Source: Ferrimonas balearica (GTDB lineage Bacteria; Pseudomonadota; Gammaproteobacteria; Enterobacterales; Shewanellaceae). Taken from it: a stretch of DNA of 64,000 nt. The stretch lies in NCBI RefSeq assembly GCF_019802055.1, contig NZ_JAHVHW010000007.1, forward strand, positions 496,001-560,000, in the 5' to 3' direction. Shown one piece after another: positions 16,258 to 25,488 of this stretch. A program made the translations under genes and the position numbers. Position 1 is the stretch's first letter; each line of letters starts with the position of its first letter. Under the pieces are notes generated by a model. That model had not been told where the DNA came from. It was given only the letters and a program-made list of their open reading frames with translations, and ran no database searches.

Positions 16258-17313
16258 GTGCGATTGATACTTTCCCTGCTGCTGTGCCTGCCCATGACCC
16301 TGATGGCGGCACAGGTCGAGGACCTTTACCGTGGTGAGGTGCCGGTGGCATCCCGCAGCAATGCTGATCAGCAAGCGGCCATTCGCGATGCGCTCGCCCA
16401 GGTGCTGGTTCGGGTAACCGGTGATGCGACCGTCGCAACCCGTCCCGAGGCTCAGTCTCTGCTGCGTCAGGCAAAGAATGTGTTACTGAGCTACGGCTAT
16501 CAGAGCGGCACTCCGCTGCGCCTTGAGGTCAGCTTTGATGGCCAGCGCATCAATCAGCAGTTGCAGGCAGCCCAGTTGCCCATCTGGGGCGCACAACGCC
16601 CTCAGACGCTGATCTGGCTGGCGATGGATGACCCCCAGGATGGCCGACTGCTGCTCAGCGATACCACGACCCAAACCAAAGCCCTTGAGCAGGACGCGGC
16701 GCGGCGAGGCCTGCCGCTCATGCTGCCGTTGCTGGACCTTGAAGACACCATGGCGGTCAGCATCAACGATGTCTGGGGCAACTTTGTCGGCCCTATCGCC
16801 ACCGCCAGCACGCGCTACAGTCCTGACTTCTTCCTCAGTGGCCGTGTCACTCAGCAGGGGGATAACTGGGGCTACCATATGAGCCTGTATGCCCCCAAAC
16901 GGGAGTCGGAATATGGACTGCACCGGGCGTTGGTGCGTCGGGAAGGTCAGGCTGGCACCCAGCAGGAGGCGATCTCCGCCATGATGGCGGATCTTGCCGC
17001 CTACTACGCCAGTCGCTACGCGGCGGTAGCGGGGGAAGGTGGCGGTGAAACCCAGCTGATCTTCGAGATTGATGGTGATATCAAGCAACTGGTTGCGCTG
17101 GAGCGCTATCTGCGCAGCCTGGCGCCGGTACAGGACCTGACGATTCACAGTGTCATGGGGCGCACCATCACCTTTGAGGTTGAGCTGATCGGCGGCATGA
17201 ATGAGCTGGATCAGCTGCTCTCTCTGGAGTCCCGTGTCCAGTTGGTGGGCGCGGACGATGGTTTTGAACAAGATCTCAGCGATCAACCCCGCTATCGCTG
17301 GGAGGATCGCTGA
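16258..17313 (+). CDS. DUF2066 domain-containing exported protein
   Basis: Conserved gammaproteobacterial protein of unknown function, commonly found upstream of hda. The N-terminus RLILSLLLCLPMTLMAAQ is a signal peptide; the conserved region starts VEDLYRGEVPVASRSNADQQ. No catalytic motif is visible. The start is uncertain: I use GTG 16258, while TTG 16252 has GAG 4 bases before it. The hda gene begins 58 bases after its stop on the same strand, so both may be co-transcribed. Confidence 0.85.
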   Translation: MRLILSLLLCLPMTLMAAQVEDLYRGEVPVASRSNADQQAAIRDALAQVLVRVTGDATVATRPEAQSLLRQAKNVLLSYGYQSGTPLRLEVSFDGQRINQQLQAAQLPIWGAQRPQTLIWLAMDDPQDGRLLLSDTTTQTKALEQDAARRGLPLMLPLLDLEDTMAVSINDVWGNFVGPIATASTRYSPDFFLSGRVTQQGDNWGYHMSLYAPKRESEYGLHRALVRREGQAGTQQEAISAMMADLAAYYASRYAAVAGEGGGETQLIFEIDGDIKQLVALERYLRSLAPVQDLTIHSVMGRTITFEVELIGGMNELDQLLSLESRVQLVGADDGFEQDLSDQPRYRWEDR

Positions 17314-17371
17314 TCCCTGACCGGGCCGTGGTAAACTGGCCCGGTTCGTTTAACTGGAGTTTCCCTGTCTA

Positions 17372-18079
17372 GTGACATCCCGTGCCCCGACTCAGCTGTC
17401 ATTGCCTGTTCATCTGCCGGATGATGAGACCTTTCGCAGTTACTACCCTGCGGGCAATCAGCAACTGATCGATTCACTGCGCCAGGCGGCCGCCGGCGAA
17501 GGGGAAACCGTGACCTACCTGTGGGGCAGTGCCAAGTCTGGCCGTACCCACTTGCTCCATGCTACCTGTGTGTACGCCAGCGAGTTGGGTCGACCCACCT
17601 TTTACCTCCCCCTTGGGATCCACGCGTCCATGTCCCCCGCCATTCTGGATGGGTTGGAGGATCTGGCGCTGGTTTGTCTCGATGATATCGATGAGGTGTG
17701 TCGCCATCCCATCTGGGAGGAGGCGCTGTTCAACCTCTATAACCGGGTTCGGGAGAAGGGCACCTGCCGCCTGGTAGTGTCGGCGCGGGCACCGGCCAAT
17801 CAGGCGGGATTCCTGCTGCCGGACCTGGTCTCCCGGCTTAACTGGGGGATCCACTACCAGCTTCACCCCCTCTCAGATGACGCCAAGCTCGCGGCGCTGC
17901 AGCGTCGGGCTAAGATGCGCGGCCTGGAACTGGAGGAGGAGGTTGGACGCTTCCTGCTGACCCGACTTGCCCGGGATCTTCGTACCCTGTTTGAAGTGCT
18001 GGATCGTCTCGATAAAGCCTCCATGGTGGCGCAGCGCCGCCTGACCATCCCCTTCGTCAAAGAGATCCTGCATCTCTGA
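17372..18079 (+). CDS. hda: DnaA regulatory inactivator Hda
   Basis: AAA+ protein that, with the loaded DNA clamp, stimulates ATP hydrolysis by DnaA (RIDA). Near the N-terminus is the clamp-binding motif QLSLPVHLPDD, then a Walker-A-like region WGSAKSGRTHLLHA, Walker B CLDDIDEV, and the C-terminal RRLTIPFVKEILHL, almost as in E. coli. Length is 235 residues. The start codon is GTG at 17372. It is convergent with the chagasin-like gene, with a gap of only 9 bases. Confidence 0.94.
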   Translation: MTSRAPTQLSLPVHLPDDETFRSYYPAGNQQLIDSLRQAAAGEGETVTYLWGSAKSGRTHLLHATCVYASELGRPTFYLPLGIHASMSPAILDGLEDLALVCLDDIDEVCRHPIWEEALFNLYNRVREKGTCRLVVSARAPANQAGFLLPDLVSRLNWGIHYQLHPLSDDAKLAALQRRAKMRGLELEEEVGRFLLTRLARDLRTLFEVLDRLDKASMVAQRRLTIPFVKEILHL

Positions 18080-18088
18080 GCGGCCTGG

Positions 18089-18475
18089 CTACTCCACTGT
18101 TACCTGAAGCAGATAGTGCTTGTTGGAGGGGGTGGGGGTTTCCCAGGCCCGTCCGTAGGTCAGTTTCAGGGTAACCACCCCTTTTCGACCCGCAACAAAG
18201 TGCAACTCCTGGCGCCCAGGCGCCCCCGCCAGTTCGGCGCCCTCTCCCGGCACAAAGCGGGGTTCCCCCTCCATGGCGAGAACCGGCTCGGTTGGCTCAG
18301 CCTGATACCAGCCAAATCCAGTGCTTGGGTTTGATTCCAGACTGACTACCAGCGTCTGGCCCGTCGTCATCACCAGGCTTCGCCCCTCCTGGTCCTCATT
18401 AACCTGTAAGGTGTTAGTCTGGCCGCAGGCGCACAGCACCATGCCCAGCACCAGTAACGTGGCTCGTCTCAGCAT
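18089..18475 (-). CDS. Chagasin-type (I42) cysteine peptidase inhibitor, lipoprotein
   Basis: Small exported protein of 128 residues. The N-terminal signal ends in the lipobox VLCAC. The three chagasin loops can be seen: NPSTGFGW (L2), the glycine-rich middle loop (about GEGAELAGAPGRQ) and the YGRAWET segment matching the usual RPW loop. Family members block papain-like cysteine proteases. It is divergent from the phospholipase D-like lipoprotein with 100 bases between. No obvious cysteine protease gene is in this window, so the target may be exogenous. Confidence 0.85.
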   Translation of the reverse strand: MLRRATLLVLGMVLCACGQTNTLQVNEDQEGRSLVMTTGQTLVVSLESNPSTGFGWYQAEPTEPVLAMEGEPRFVPGEGAELAGAPGRQELHFVAGRKGVVTLKLTYGRAWETPTPSNKHYLLQVTVE

Positions 18476-18575
18476 GATTTACTCCATTCATTGGGTTGGC
18501 CTCATTATAGAGCCTTGCGCGCAGACCATCACTGCGACTAATACTAAGGCAACACCCTGTAATTTCAGGACGATG

Positions 18576-20138
18576 ATGAACCCTTACCGAAGCGGCATCA
18601 GACATTCCATTGCCCTCTGTTCTCTCCTTGTTCTGGCACTGGCTTTGGGGGGCTGCGTCCAGTTGCCGGAGCGGGAGCCTGCACCATCAAGCTGGACCAT
18701 CCGGCATGGGGATACCGCACTGTCCAAGGTCGTCGCCAGGGACGTGGCAATTCACCCCACCGAGAGTGGTGCACTGCTGCTGAATGATCCGATGGACGCG
18801 TTTGTGGCCCGTTTCGGCATGGTGGAAGCGGCGCAACAAAGTTTGGACCTCCAGTACTACATCTGGCACGACGATCTGACCGGGCGAGCGCTTCAGGCCC
18901 GACTTCTGTCGGCGGCAGACAGAGGAGTGCGGGTGCGTATTCTGCTGGATGATCTGGATACGGCGGGCAAATCGGACGTGCTGTTCGGGCTGGACGCTCA
19001 CCCCAATATCGAGATTCGGCTCTTTAACCCCTTTGCTAAACGTGACCAGCGGGTATCGGGCTTTTTGACCGACTTCAGCCGGGTCAATCGTCGGATGCAC
19101 AACAAGACATTCACCGTGGATAACGCACTGACGATCCTCGGCGGGCGAAACATTGGAGACGAATACTTCAACGCCACCGAGGAGGTGGTATTTGGCGACC
19201 TGGACGTGATGTGTCAGGGACCGGTGGTTGAGGAGGTTTCCATCCAGTTTGACCTCTACTGGAACAGTCCCTGGGCCTACCCTCTGGCCCGCTTTGGCGA
19301 GGGGCGCTCCCCTGATGCGGATCTAGAGGCGTACCGTGCTTTGGCAGAGCGTCAATTTGAGGAAGCCCGGGCCAGCCAGTATGCCAAGGCCCTTGCGGCG
19401 GCAACCGACCGGTTGCGCACCCTGGAGGGGGACGACTTCTCATGGGGACCCGCCAAGTTGATCTATGACGACCCTGCCAAAGTGGCGGGGCTGAGCCTAT
19501 CCAGCGACACGCACCTTGCGCCAGAGTTGCTAAAGGCGATGGCGCAGGTGGAGCGGGATTTAATGATCGTTTCCCCCTATTTTGTTCCTGGAGAGCGGTT
19601 GACCCGTTATCTGGTTTCCATGGTGGAGCGGGGCATTCGGGTGCGTATCATCACCAACTCGCTGGCGGCCAACGACGTGCCGGTGGTGCATGCCGGTTAT
19701 ATGCGATACCGGGAAGCATTGGTGGCTGGCGGCGTGGAACTCTATGAGTACAAAGCCCCGTTGGAGGAGCCGAAGAAGGAGGACAGTGCGCCATTCTGGA
19801 AAGGGGCATCCCAAGGCAGCCTGCACGCCAAGAGCCTGGTGTTAGAGGAGCAGGTGCTGTTTGTAGGCTCCTTCAATGTGGATGCTCGCTCGGTTTCGCT
19901 CAATACGGAAATCGGTGTGCTCATATACAGCCCCGCCTATGCCGAGCACTTCTCCGATGAGGTGGATCGAGTGATTCTGAACCTGGCCTATCAGGTGATA
20001 CTGGAGGAGGGGGAATTGGTGTGGGTGACACGGCATAACGGCGATCTGGTCCGTTTTGATACCGAGCCGGATACCAGTTGGTGGACCCGCTTCAGTACCG
20101 GATTTCTTCGCTATGTGGTGCCGGAGAAACTGCTCTGA
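18576..20138 (+). CDS. Phospholipase D / cardiolipin synthase C-like lipoprotein
   Basis: Exported PLD-superfamily enzyme of 520 residues, similar in layout to ClsC/YmdC, likely acting on phospholipids at the envelope. It has a signal peptide with lipobox ALGGC. The first HKD motif is canonical (HNKTFTVD, then GGRNIGDEYF). The second reads HAKSLVLEE with GSFNVDARS, so the motif Asp is Glu. The start at 18576 is favoured by AGGA five bases before; ATG 18573 is next to it. The longer frame starting at 18321 overlaps the divergent inhibitor gene and is not real. Convergent with the next gene, 3 bases apart. Confidence 0.88.
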   Translation: MNPYRSGIRHSIALCSLLVLALALGGCVQLPEREPAPSSWTIRHGDTALSKVVARDVAIHPTESGALLLNDPMDAFVARFGMVEAAQQSLDLQYYIWHDDLTGRALQARLLSAADRGVRVRILLDDLDTAGKSDVLFGLDAHPNIEIRLFNPFAKRDQRVSGFLTDFSRVNRRMHNKTFTVDNALTILGGRNIGDEYFNATEEVVFGDLDVMCQGPVVEEVSIQFDLYWNSPWAYPLARFGEGRSPDADLEAYRALAERQFEEARASQYAKALAAATDRLRTLEGDDFSWGPAKLIYDDPAKVAGLSLSSDTHLAPELLKAMAQVERDLMIVSPYFVPGERLTRYLVSMVERGIRVRIITNSLAANDVPVVHAGYMRYREALVAGGVELYEYKAPLEEPKKEDSAPFWKGASQGSLHAKSLVLEEQVLFVGSFNVDARSVSLNTEIGVLIYSPAYAEHFSDEVDRVILNLAYQVILEEGELVWVTRHNGDLVRFDTEPDTSWWTRFSTGFLRYVVPEKLL

Positions 20139-20141
20139 TAC

Positions 20142-20702
20142 TTAGCGCCATCGGGGTCCCTTCACCCAGGCAACCAGGCTGTACCGCACCCCCCGTTCAA
20201 TTGGGGTAACCCTGTGCATGACGAAACTCGGAAAGGCAACGACCGTGCCTTGCTCTCTGGGCGCCGCTTTATTCTTGTTGGTGTAGAAAAATTGCAGTTC
20301 GCCGCCGTCATAATCCCGCGGTGAGGAAAGTTGCACAGAGAGGCTGATTTTTCGCCCGGCGGTCTTTTGGCCGTTGTCCATATGCCAGGTGTAGAACCCC
20401 TCGTCGTCCTGATGGTAGCGGGCCACCTGTAGACGCCCTTCGAATCGCTCGATATCAAAACCAAAGTGCTTGGTGTTCAACTGCTGAGCCAGCCTCCAAA
20501 GTCGCCGGTAGGCCCAGTCAAACTTTTCCCTGTCCAGCCAGTGCACTTTGGAGCGCCGAATGCTGGTGTCATCGATTTTGCCCGCGATGGTGCCATCCAT
20601 CAGGTCTTCGTTGGCCGCCGCAATGATGTTGGCCATCTCGGTTAAACTGAAGCAGGGGGGATGAACCACGTGGCGGTCAAACCCTTCAATGGGATCGGTC
20701 AT
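20142..20702 (-). CDS. 2-oxoglutarate/Fe(II)-dependent oxygenase (PKHD-like)
   Basis: Cytoplasmic dioxygenase of 186 residues. The iron triad is visible as WHMDNG (His-x-Asp) and MHRVTPIERG (distal His), with the 2-oxoglutarate-binding Arg in RYSLVAWV. Between them lies the double-stranded beta-helix (ISLSVQLSSPRDYDGGELQF). Family members include prolyl hydroxylases and PiuC-like proteins near iron-uptake genes, but no siderophore receptor is next to it here. The substrate is unknown. Confidence 0.85.
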   Translation of the reverse strand: MTDPIEGFDRHVVHPPCFSLTEMANIIAAANEDLMDGTIAGKIDDTSIRRSKVHWLDREKFDWAYRRLWRLAQQLNTKHFGFDIERFEGRLQVARYHQDDEGFYTWHMDNGQKTAGRKISLSVQLSSPRDYDGGELQFFYTNKNKAAPREQGTVVAFPSFVMHRVTPIERGVRYSLVAWVKGPRWR

Positions 20703-20833
20703 AGTGGCTCCAGGCTGGGGCAGGTAACTGAACTGTAGTTCAAAACCCGGACTGAATATGGCGAGAAGGCTCTGGGGCGCAGCGACAGGAAAAGGTGGGC
20801 TTTTCTGGTTACCGAAGGTGGCTTGAAAGCCCC

Positions 20834-20859
20834 AAAAAAACGGGGCCCGAAGGCCCCGT
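20834..20859 (-). terminator. intrinsic terminator after HExxH lipoprotein gene
   Basis: Stem ACGGGGCC / GGCCCCGT with a four-base loop and a run of T on the minus strand just past the stop of the gene ending at 20866. Confidence 0.88.
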
Positions 20860-20865
20860 CAGGGA

Positions 20866-22815
20866 TTATTGAAGGGTTGGCAGGCTATGGGGGTGCCGTG
20901 GTCCGTCGTGCCAGCGGCCCTGTGTTGCTGAGGGGGTTGCCAGACCATCAAGCGGTGCCAGGGCTGGCGCGATAACAGGGGTTCCCAACTCGATGTTATC
21001 GAACCAGTTCTCACCCGGGCGCATCGGAATGGGCGTATCCAGAGAATCCACCAGGCCAGACACCTCCGGCAGCAGCGCGTTAAGCACCAATGTCAGACGG
21101 TTCGCCAGCTTCGGCTCGCCAATGCGGCCGCGCTGGCCCCAATCCACGATAAGATCCAGCGCGGGCACTTCGGAGCGGGGCGTGGTTACGGCCACATCCC
21201 GTAGGATGCCAAAGCGGTGCTGCATCATCGCTTCTTCAAACAGCATCGCCAGGTCTTCCCGCTCGGTGGAGTAGGCGTAGAAGTCACTGGCGCGGTCAGG
21301 CTCAAAGAACCCGGTAACGTCCGTAGGGGTGTAGTTGCGCTCCGTGAGGGTCGGCTCTTCACCCTGGAAGGCGACACCGGCCAGTCCGAACATCTCCTCG
21401 CTGCCCAGGGGGTAGCTGCTGGTCAGGCTGTCCGACACAATGCCGTCAGCACTGCGCTCGAGGTAGGCTTCCCATAAAGTGGGAGCACTGAGACCGGGTT
21501 GGGTGGAGCGGGGGAAGAAGTCATTGGCATGAGCCAACTCGTGGTAGAGCAGACTGGAGAGGTCCGGCTCAAACGCCTGCATCGGGCGATCCACACGGGC
21601 CCACTGCGGATAGTAGAGGCTGGCGTACTCATTGTTCCTGGTGTAGCGCCACGGGATCAGGAACTGCAGTGCGGAACCAAAGCCGCTGCGGTAATCCGGG
21701 GCCTCGTTGATGGTGTCCCGCTGCCAGGGCGTCATCCACAGATCTTCAGGGTCCAGGTAGATGGCGCCGGTCACCACCCAGTAGAAGGAGGGGCGGACAT
21801 CGTAGCTGATCACAACGGCGGTTACGGCGCTGAGCAGGTGACGGAAGTCGGTATTGCCATTCTGCTCCTGCTGGCGCAGGAAGGCTTCAAACTGCTCCCC
21901 CATCCAGGGGTGGGATACCAGCACGCGGTCCAGCACCTGATCCAGTGAGGGGGTACCACCCGCTTCTGTACCGATAAGCGGCAGAGCCGAAAGGGCACAG
22001 GGGTCGACCAACTGGGTATCGTAGACACAGCGCTCCAGGGCATCTGCCCATTGACTGTCTGAGCGATAGGTTTGCACCCGGGCGAAACCGGGCTTATTCA
22101 ACCCTTCGCCAACCAGCGCCATCAGCGACCCTTCCGGTACCGTCGGTTCGGCTGTCACCAGAACCCAGACGGTGTCTTCGGCCGGAGCGCCCTCAAGGGT
22201 ACCGGTCGCTTTAAAGGTCAGCAGAGTGTCGGAAGTAACACTGGGGGCAGTGAACAGCAGTAACTCAGGCTCTTCGTTAACCCAGTTGGAGACCGCTGGG
22301 CCGCTGACCTGTTGCCACTGAATATTCTCCGGCTCGTACCAGACGGTCTGGCCGGTACCGGGATCGGTTATGGGGAGGGACTGCACCCGAAGACTGACCC
22401 GGTTGCCTTCGGTGACCATATGGTCGCGAGAGACATTAAACCCGTCATCGGTGCCGGTGGGAGTAAACTGGACCAGTTGAGCCAGGCTCGCTCCGGAGGC
22501 ATCCGTCAGCGTGACTTCAAAGCCATAGTTGCCACTTTCCGGTATCTCAAAGGCGGCGATGGGGGAGCGTGGATTGGCGATGTCGACAGTCGGCCCGGTA
22601 ACCTGACGCCAATGGTAGCGGTAGTGGATGCTGTTGCCGGTTTCCGGTTCGGCGTAAAGAGAAATCGATTGGCCCACGCCGATCTGGTTCGGTGAGTCAG
22701 AGAGGGTAATTGCCACACCGTCCGGGAGCGGGGTCGGTCCCCCCGAGTCATCACCGCCTCCACCACACGCGGTAAGGGAGAGGGTCAAGACGGGTACCAA
22801 CATCCATCTGGTCAT
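20866..22815 (-). CDS. Putative zincin metallopeptidase lipoprotein with Ig-like N-terminal domains
   Basis: I do not know a named family for this 649-residue protein. The signal peptide ends in LTACGGGG (lipobox). Residues of about 30-225 look like two PKD/Ig-like beta domains (for example QIGVGQSISLYAEPETGN, EVTLTDASGA). The C-terminal half contains YHELAHANDFF (His425, Glu426, His429), a zincin HExxH helix. About 90 residues later, STEREDLAMLFEEAM may supply the third ligand Glu (about 520), as in zincins with an EDxAxxF helix. It may act on surface or extracellular proteins, but activity is inference. It has its own terminator. Confidence 0.72.
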   Translation of the reverse strand: MTRWMLVPVLTLSLTACGGGGDDSGGPTPLPDGVAITLSDSPNQIGVGQSISLYAEPETGNSIHYRYHWRQVTGPTVDIANPRSPIAAFEIPESGNYGFEVTLTDASGASLAQLVQFTPTGTDDGFNVSRDHMVTEGNRVSLRVQSLPITDPGTGQTVWYEPENIQWQQVSGPAVSNWVNEEPELLLFTAPSVTSDTLLTFKATGTLEGAPAEDTVWVLVTAEPTVPEGSLMALVGEGLNKPGFARVQTYRSDSQWADALERCVYDTQLVDPCALSALPLIGTEAGGTPSLDQVLDRVLVSHPWMGEQFEAFLRQQEQNGNTDFRHLLSAVTAVVISYDVRPSFYWVVTGAIYLDPEDLWMTPWQRDTINEAPDYRSGFGSALQFLIPWRYTRNNEYASLYYPQWARVDRPMQAFEPDLSSLLYHELAHANDFFPRSTQPGLSAPTLWEAYLERSADGIVSDSLTSSYPLGSEEMFGLAGVAFQGEEPTLTERNYTPTDVTGFFEPDRASDFYAYSTEREDLAMLFEEAMMQHRFGILRDVAVTTPRSEVPALDLIVDWGQRGRIGEPKLANRLTLVLNALLPEVSGLVDSLDTPIPMRPGENWFDNIELGTPVIAPALAPLDGLATPSATQGRWHDGPRHPHSLPTLQ

Positions 22816-22855
22816 ACTGCGACTCCTGTCGTTCCTGACCCTCGCGACGATTCGC

Positions 22856-23248
22856 TCAGGTCTTGTTTTGTTGTTTCTTCAATCCCAACCCCAGCTCGCG
22901 TCCGCGGTGGCGGGCGTAATAGGTGCTGGCCAACAGCCACATCATCAGCGCCACAATCACGCATGAAGCAATGCCTCGCTCATCGGCGCTTACCCACCAG
23001 CTGGTGGCGCCCCAGAGCAGATACAGACTGGCGATAAAGCCAGACCAGGCATGTGTATATGGCCGCCCCTTGAGCAAACCTGCGGCAGGCAGCAGAAGCG
23101 GGATCAACAGGCTTACTCTGAAACCTAGGCTGTAGGGGCTGTCTGCGTCAATCACCAACACCCAGAAAGGGATAAGCACCAGACTGCTCACGTAGCTTAT
23201 TCGGGCCAACAGCAGCCAGCGTGCGGTACCGGACGCCATGTCACTCAT
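22856..23248 (-). CDS. DUF2069 inner-membrane protein
   Basis: Conserved small membrane protein of 130 residues with about four hydrophobic segments (including YVSSLVLIPFWVLVI, VSLLIPLLLPAAGLL and CVIVALMMWLLAS). Function unknown. The start codon overlaps the arsC stop by 4 bases (ATGA), so the two are translationally coupled. The pairing with arsC and bepA is a conserved neighbourhood in related genera. Confidence 0.85.
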   Translation of the reverse strand: MSDMASGTARWLLLARISYVSSLVLIPFWVLVIDADSPYSLGFRVSLLIPLLLPAAGLLKGRPYTHAWSGFIASLYLLWGATSWWVSADERGIASCVIVALMMWLLASTYYARHRGRELGLGLKKQQNKT

Positions 23249-23598
23249 GGCAGGATCTCCAGAACCGCTTCCGGCGGGCGACCCAGTGCCGCTTTGTCAC
23301 CCGCAATCACTACCGGACGCTCAATCAGCTTTGGCGTGGCCACCATGGCCGCCACCAGTGCCGCGTCGTCAGCGTCGGCCAGGTTCTGCGCCTTGTATTC
23401 TTCCTCTTTGGTTCGCATCAGCTGTCGTGGAGTGAGGCCCAGCTTGGCCAGTACGTTGGTAATGGCTTCGGCACTCGGGGGCGTCTCGAGGTATTTCACC
23501 ACATCAGGGGCAATGCCCCGCTCCTCCAGCAGAGCGAGGGTTTGGCGGCTTTTGGAACAGCGGGGGTTGTGCCAGATGATCACAGGGGAGGTGCTCAT
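23245..23598 (-). CDS. arsC: ArsC family reductase (YfgD type)
   Basis: Thioredoxin-fold protein of 117 residues. The N-terminal active-site sequence HNPRCSKSRQTLALL has the catalytic Cys, and the arginine in TPKLIERPVV matches the arsenate-binding region of glutaredoxin-linked ArsC. There is no ars operon nearby; it sits beside bepA as E. coli yfgD does. Thus the true substrate may not be arsenate. Confidence 0.9.
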   Translation of the reverse strand: MSTSPVIIWHNPRCSKSRQTLALLEERGIAPDVVKYLETPPSAEAITNVLAKLGLTPRQLMRTKEEEYKAQNLADADDAALVAAMVATPKLIERPVVIAGDKAALGRPPEAVLEILP

Positions 23599-23625
23599 TG
23601 GGAAGGTCCTATTGTCGTTGTCGTT

Positions 23626-25080
23626 TTACAGGTTACGCATCTGCTGCTCCGCCTCGCGCAACTGCTTGATGCGAGCGTCGATGCGGGCTAACTGCAGCGG
23701 GTTTTCCCGGCTTTGCCGGTAGGCGTGTTGAAGCTGGTCGATGGCACGGGGGTAGTCTGCCCGAAGCGCCAGAATCTCTGCCTGAACCATATGCCGCTCT
23801 GCGCTCATGCCTAATGCTTTGTAGGTTTGAGCGAGGAGGTCATAAACCACCATGTTGTCCTTGGAGAGGATCAAGTGGCGCTCCAGGATACCCCGGGCCT
23901 TTTCCGGTTGCTTGGCGGTCAGGTAGGCGTTGGCCAGGTTGAGATCGATCACGGCGTTGTTGGGGCGGGTTTTACGCGCATGTTCCAACAGGGTAATCGC
24001 GTCGCCGGTGCGCCCGGTGGCCAGCAGAATGTCGGTTTGGGTGTCCAGGTAGAACAGGTTCTTATCGTCCTGCTTCAGCAGTTCACTGACCAGCGCCTCG
24101 GCCTCTTTGTACTCCTCCATACGGAAGTGAGTCAGCGCCAGGCCGTACTGAGCGGCTTCCTTAAAGACATAGGTCTCCCGGGAGAGTTGGCGCTGGTACT
24201 GGTGCAGCAGGTGATCGGCGCTGTAGGCGGAGAAACGCACTTCGGCTCGCGCTTTAGCCAGCTGGAACATCAGGTTGTCCGGGACATTTCGATGCGGATA
24301 CTGCGAGGCGCGTGCTCGAGTGTCGGCAATGCGGGATTCCGGCAGAGGGTGCGTCATCAGCATCGCTGGCGGCTTGCTGGCAAAGCGATACTGGGCGGCC
24401 AGCTTGCCAAAGAAACTGGGGGAGGCGTAGGGGTCAAAACCCGCCGCCACCATGGTTTGCATGCCGATGCGGTCCGCTTCCAGTTCGTTGGAGCGGGTGT
24501 AGTTGATCTGGCCCTGGGCGTTGATCGCCAGCGTGGTCTGCAAAGCGGCAATACCCGCCTCCGGCACCGCCATGGCCAGCAGGATGGAGCCCAATACGCC
24601 AGCCAGAGTCGCGGGGCCGGTGCGCTGTTGCGCCTCAATGGAGCGAGCCAGGTGGCGTTGAGTCACGTGGGCAACTTCGTGAGAGAGTACTGAGGCCAGT
24701 TCACTCTCGCTGTCGGCGTAGTGGAACAGAGCAGTATGCACACCAACGTGACCACCGAAAAACGCGAAGGCGTTGATGTCCTTGTTGTTGATCAGGAAGA
24801 AGGTGAACGGGGTTTTGACGTTATTGGCGTGCGCGACGATGCGATGTCCGACATCATTAAGATATTCGGTCATTACCGGGTCATACACGATGGGGAGTTG
24901 GCTGCGCATCACGCGCATGTAGGCATCGCCAATCTCGTTTTCTTTGTCGATAGTCAGGGCGCCGGAAGCCACGGTGCCCAGTTCCGGCAACTCATTGGCG
25001 GCTCGGGCTACCGAGAGGCTCAGCCCCATGGCCGCAAGAAACAGCAGGGGAGCGGCTAAACGGGGGATCACTCTTTTCAC
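23626..25080 (-). CDS. bepA: Periplasmic metalloprotease/chaperone BepA (M48)
   Basis: Outer-membrane quality control: assists LptD assembly and degrades stalled OMPs and BamA in E. coli. It has 484 residues with a signal peptide (cleavage near SVARA-ANE). Zinc ligands are in SHEVAHVTQRH (His134, Glu135, His138) and ELEADRIG (Glu201). THPLPESRIAD carries the regulatory His-switch region. The C-terminal half from about residue 265 is TPR repeats. It is upstream of arsC-DUF2069 with 27 bases to arsC, so it is probably one operon. Confidence 0.95.
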   Translation of the reverse strand: MKRVIPRLAAPLLFLAAMGLSLSVARAANELPELGTVASGALTIDKENEIGDAYMRVMRSQLPIVYDPVMTEYLNDVGHRIVAHANNVKTPFTFFLINNKDINAFAFFGGHVGVHTALFHYADSESELASVLSHEVAHVTQRHLARSIEAQQRTGPATLAGVLGSILLAMAVPEAGIAALQTTLAINAQGQINYTRSNELEADRIGMQTMVAAGFDPYASPSFFGKLAAQYRFASKPPAMLMTHPLPESRIADTRARASQYPHRNVPDNLMFQLAKARAEVRFSAYSADHLLHQYQRQLSRETYVFKEAAQYGLALTHFRMEEYKEAEALVSELLKQDDKNLFYLDTQTDILLATGRTGDAITLLEHARKTRPNNAVIDLNLANAYLTAKQPEKARGILERHLILSKDNMVVYDLLAQTYKALGMSAERHMVQAEILALRADYPRAIDQLQHAYRQSRENPLQLARIDARIKQLREAEQQMRNL

Positions 25081-25197
25081 GTTCGTCAGTCAGGTCCTGT
25101 CAGTTTGCCTAGTGTACCGTCAAAAAATTCAGAACGGCTAGGCGTTTGTGGTTTTGGGCCCGGCACGCAATAATAGGCGCCATTCGTGTCTGTCCTC

Positions 25198-25488
25198 ATG
25201 CAAACCCAGTTGACCCAGTCGTTGCAAGCCTCTTTACAGATCTTGGATCTTCGTCAGGAACGCTGTCCGATGGCGATGGTGCAAACCAAGCTGGCGGTTC
25301 GTGCTCGGCTTCCGGGACAAGTACTCCGTGTCCTCCTCTCAGACCAGGGAAGTCGCCGGGATGTTCCCCGATGGCTCGATAAGGTCGCGATTCCTTATCG
25401 GATTCTGGAAGATGGAGAGTGGCTTACATTGCAATTGGCAGACAATGACTACGAAGAGAAGGAGCGGCATGTTCAACCTGATCCGTAA
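25198..25488 (+). CDS. TusA/SirA-family sulfur carrier-like protein
   Basis: Small cytoplasmic protein of about 96 residues. It has the TusA signature DLRQERCPMAMVQTKLA, with the sulfur-accepting Cys-Pro. It could carry persulfide sulfur or act in redox regulation. The start is ambiguous: ATG 25198, or GTG 25186 which has AGG eight bases upstream. The last 20 bases overlap the start of perM, so the two are coupled. Confidence 0.82.
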   Translation: MQTQLTQSLQASLQILDLRQERCPMAMVQTKLAVRARLPGQVLRVLLSDQGSRRDVPRWLDKVAIPYRILEDGEWLTLQLADNDYEEKERHVQPDP

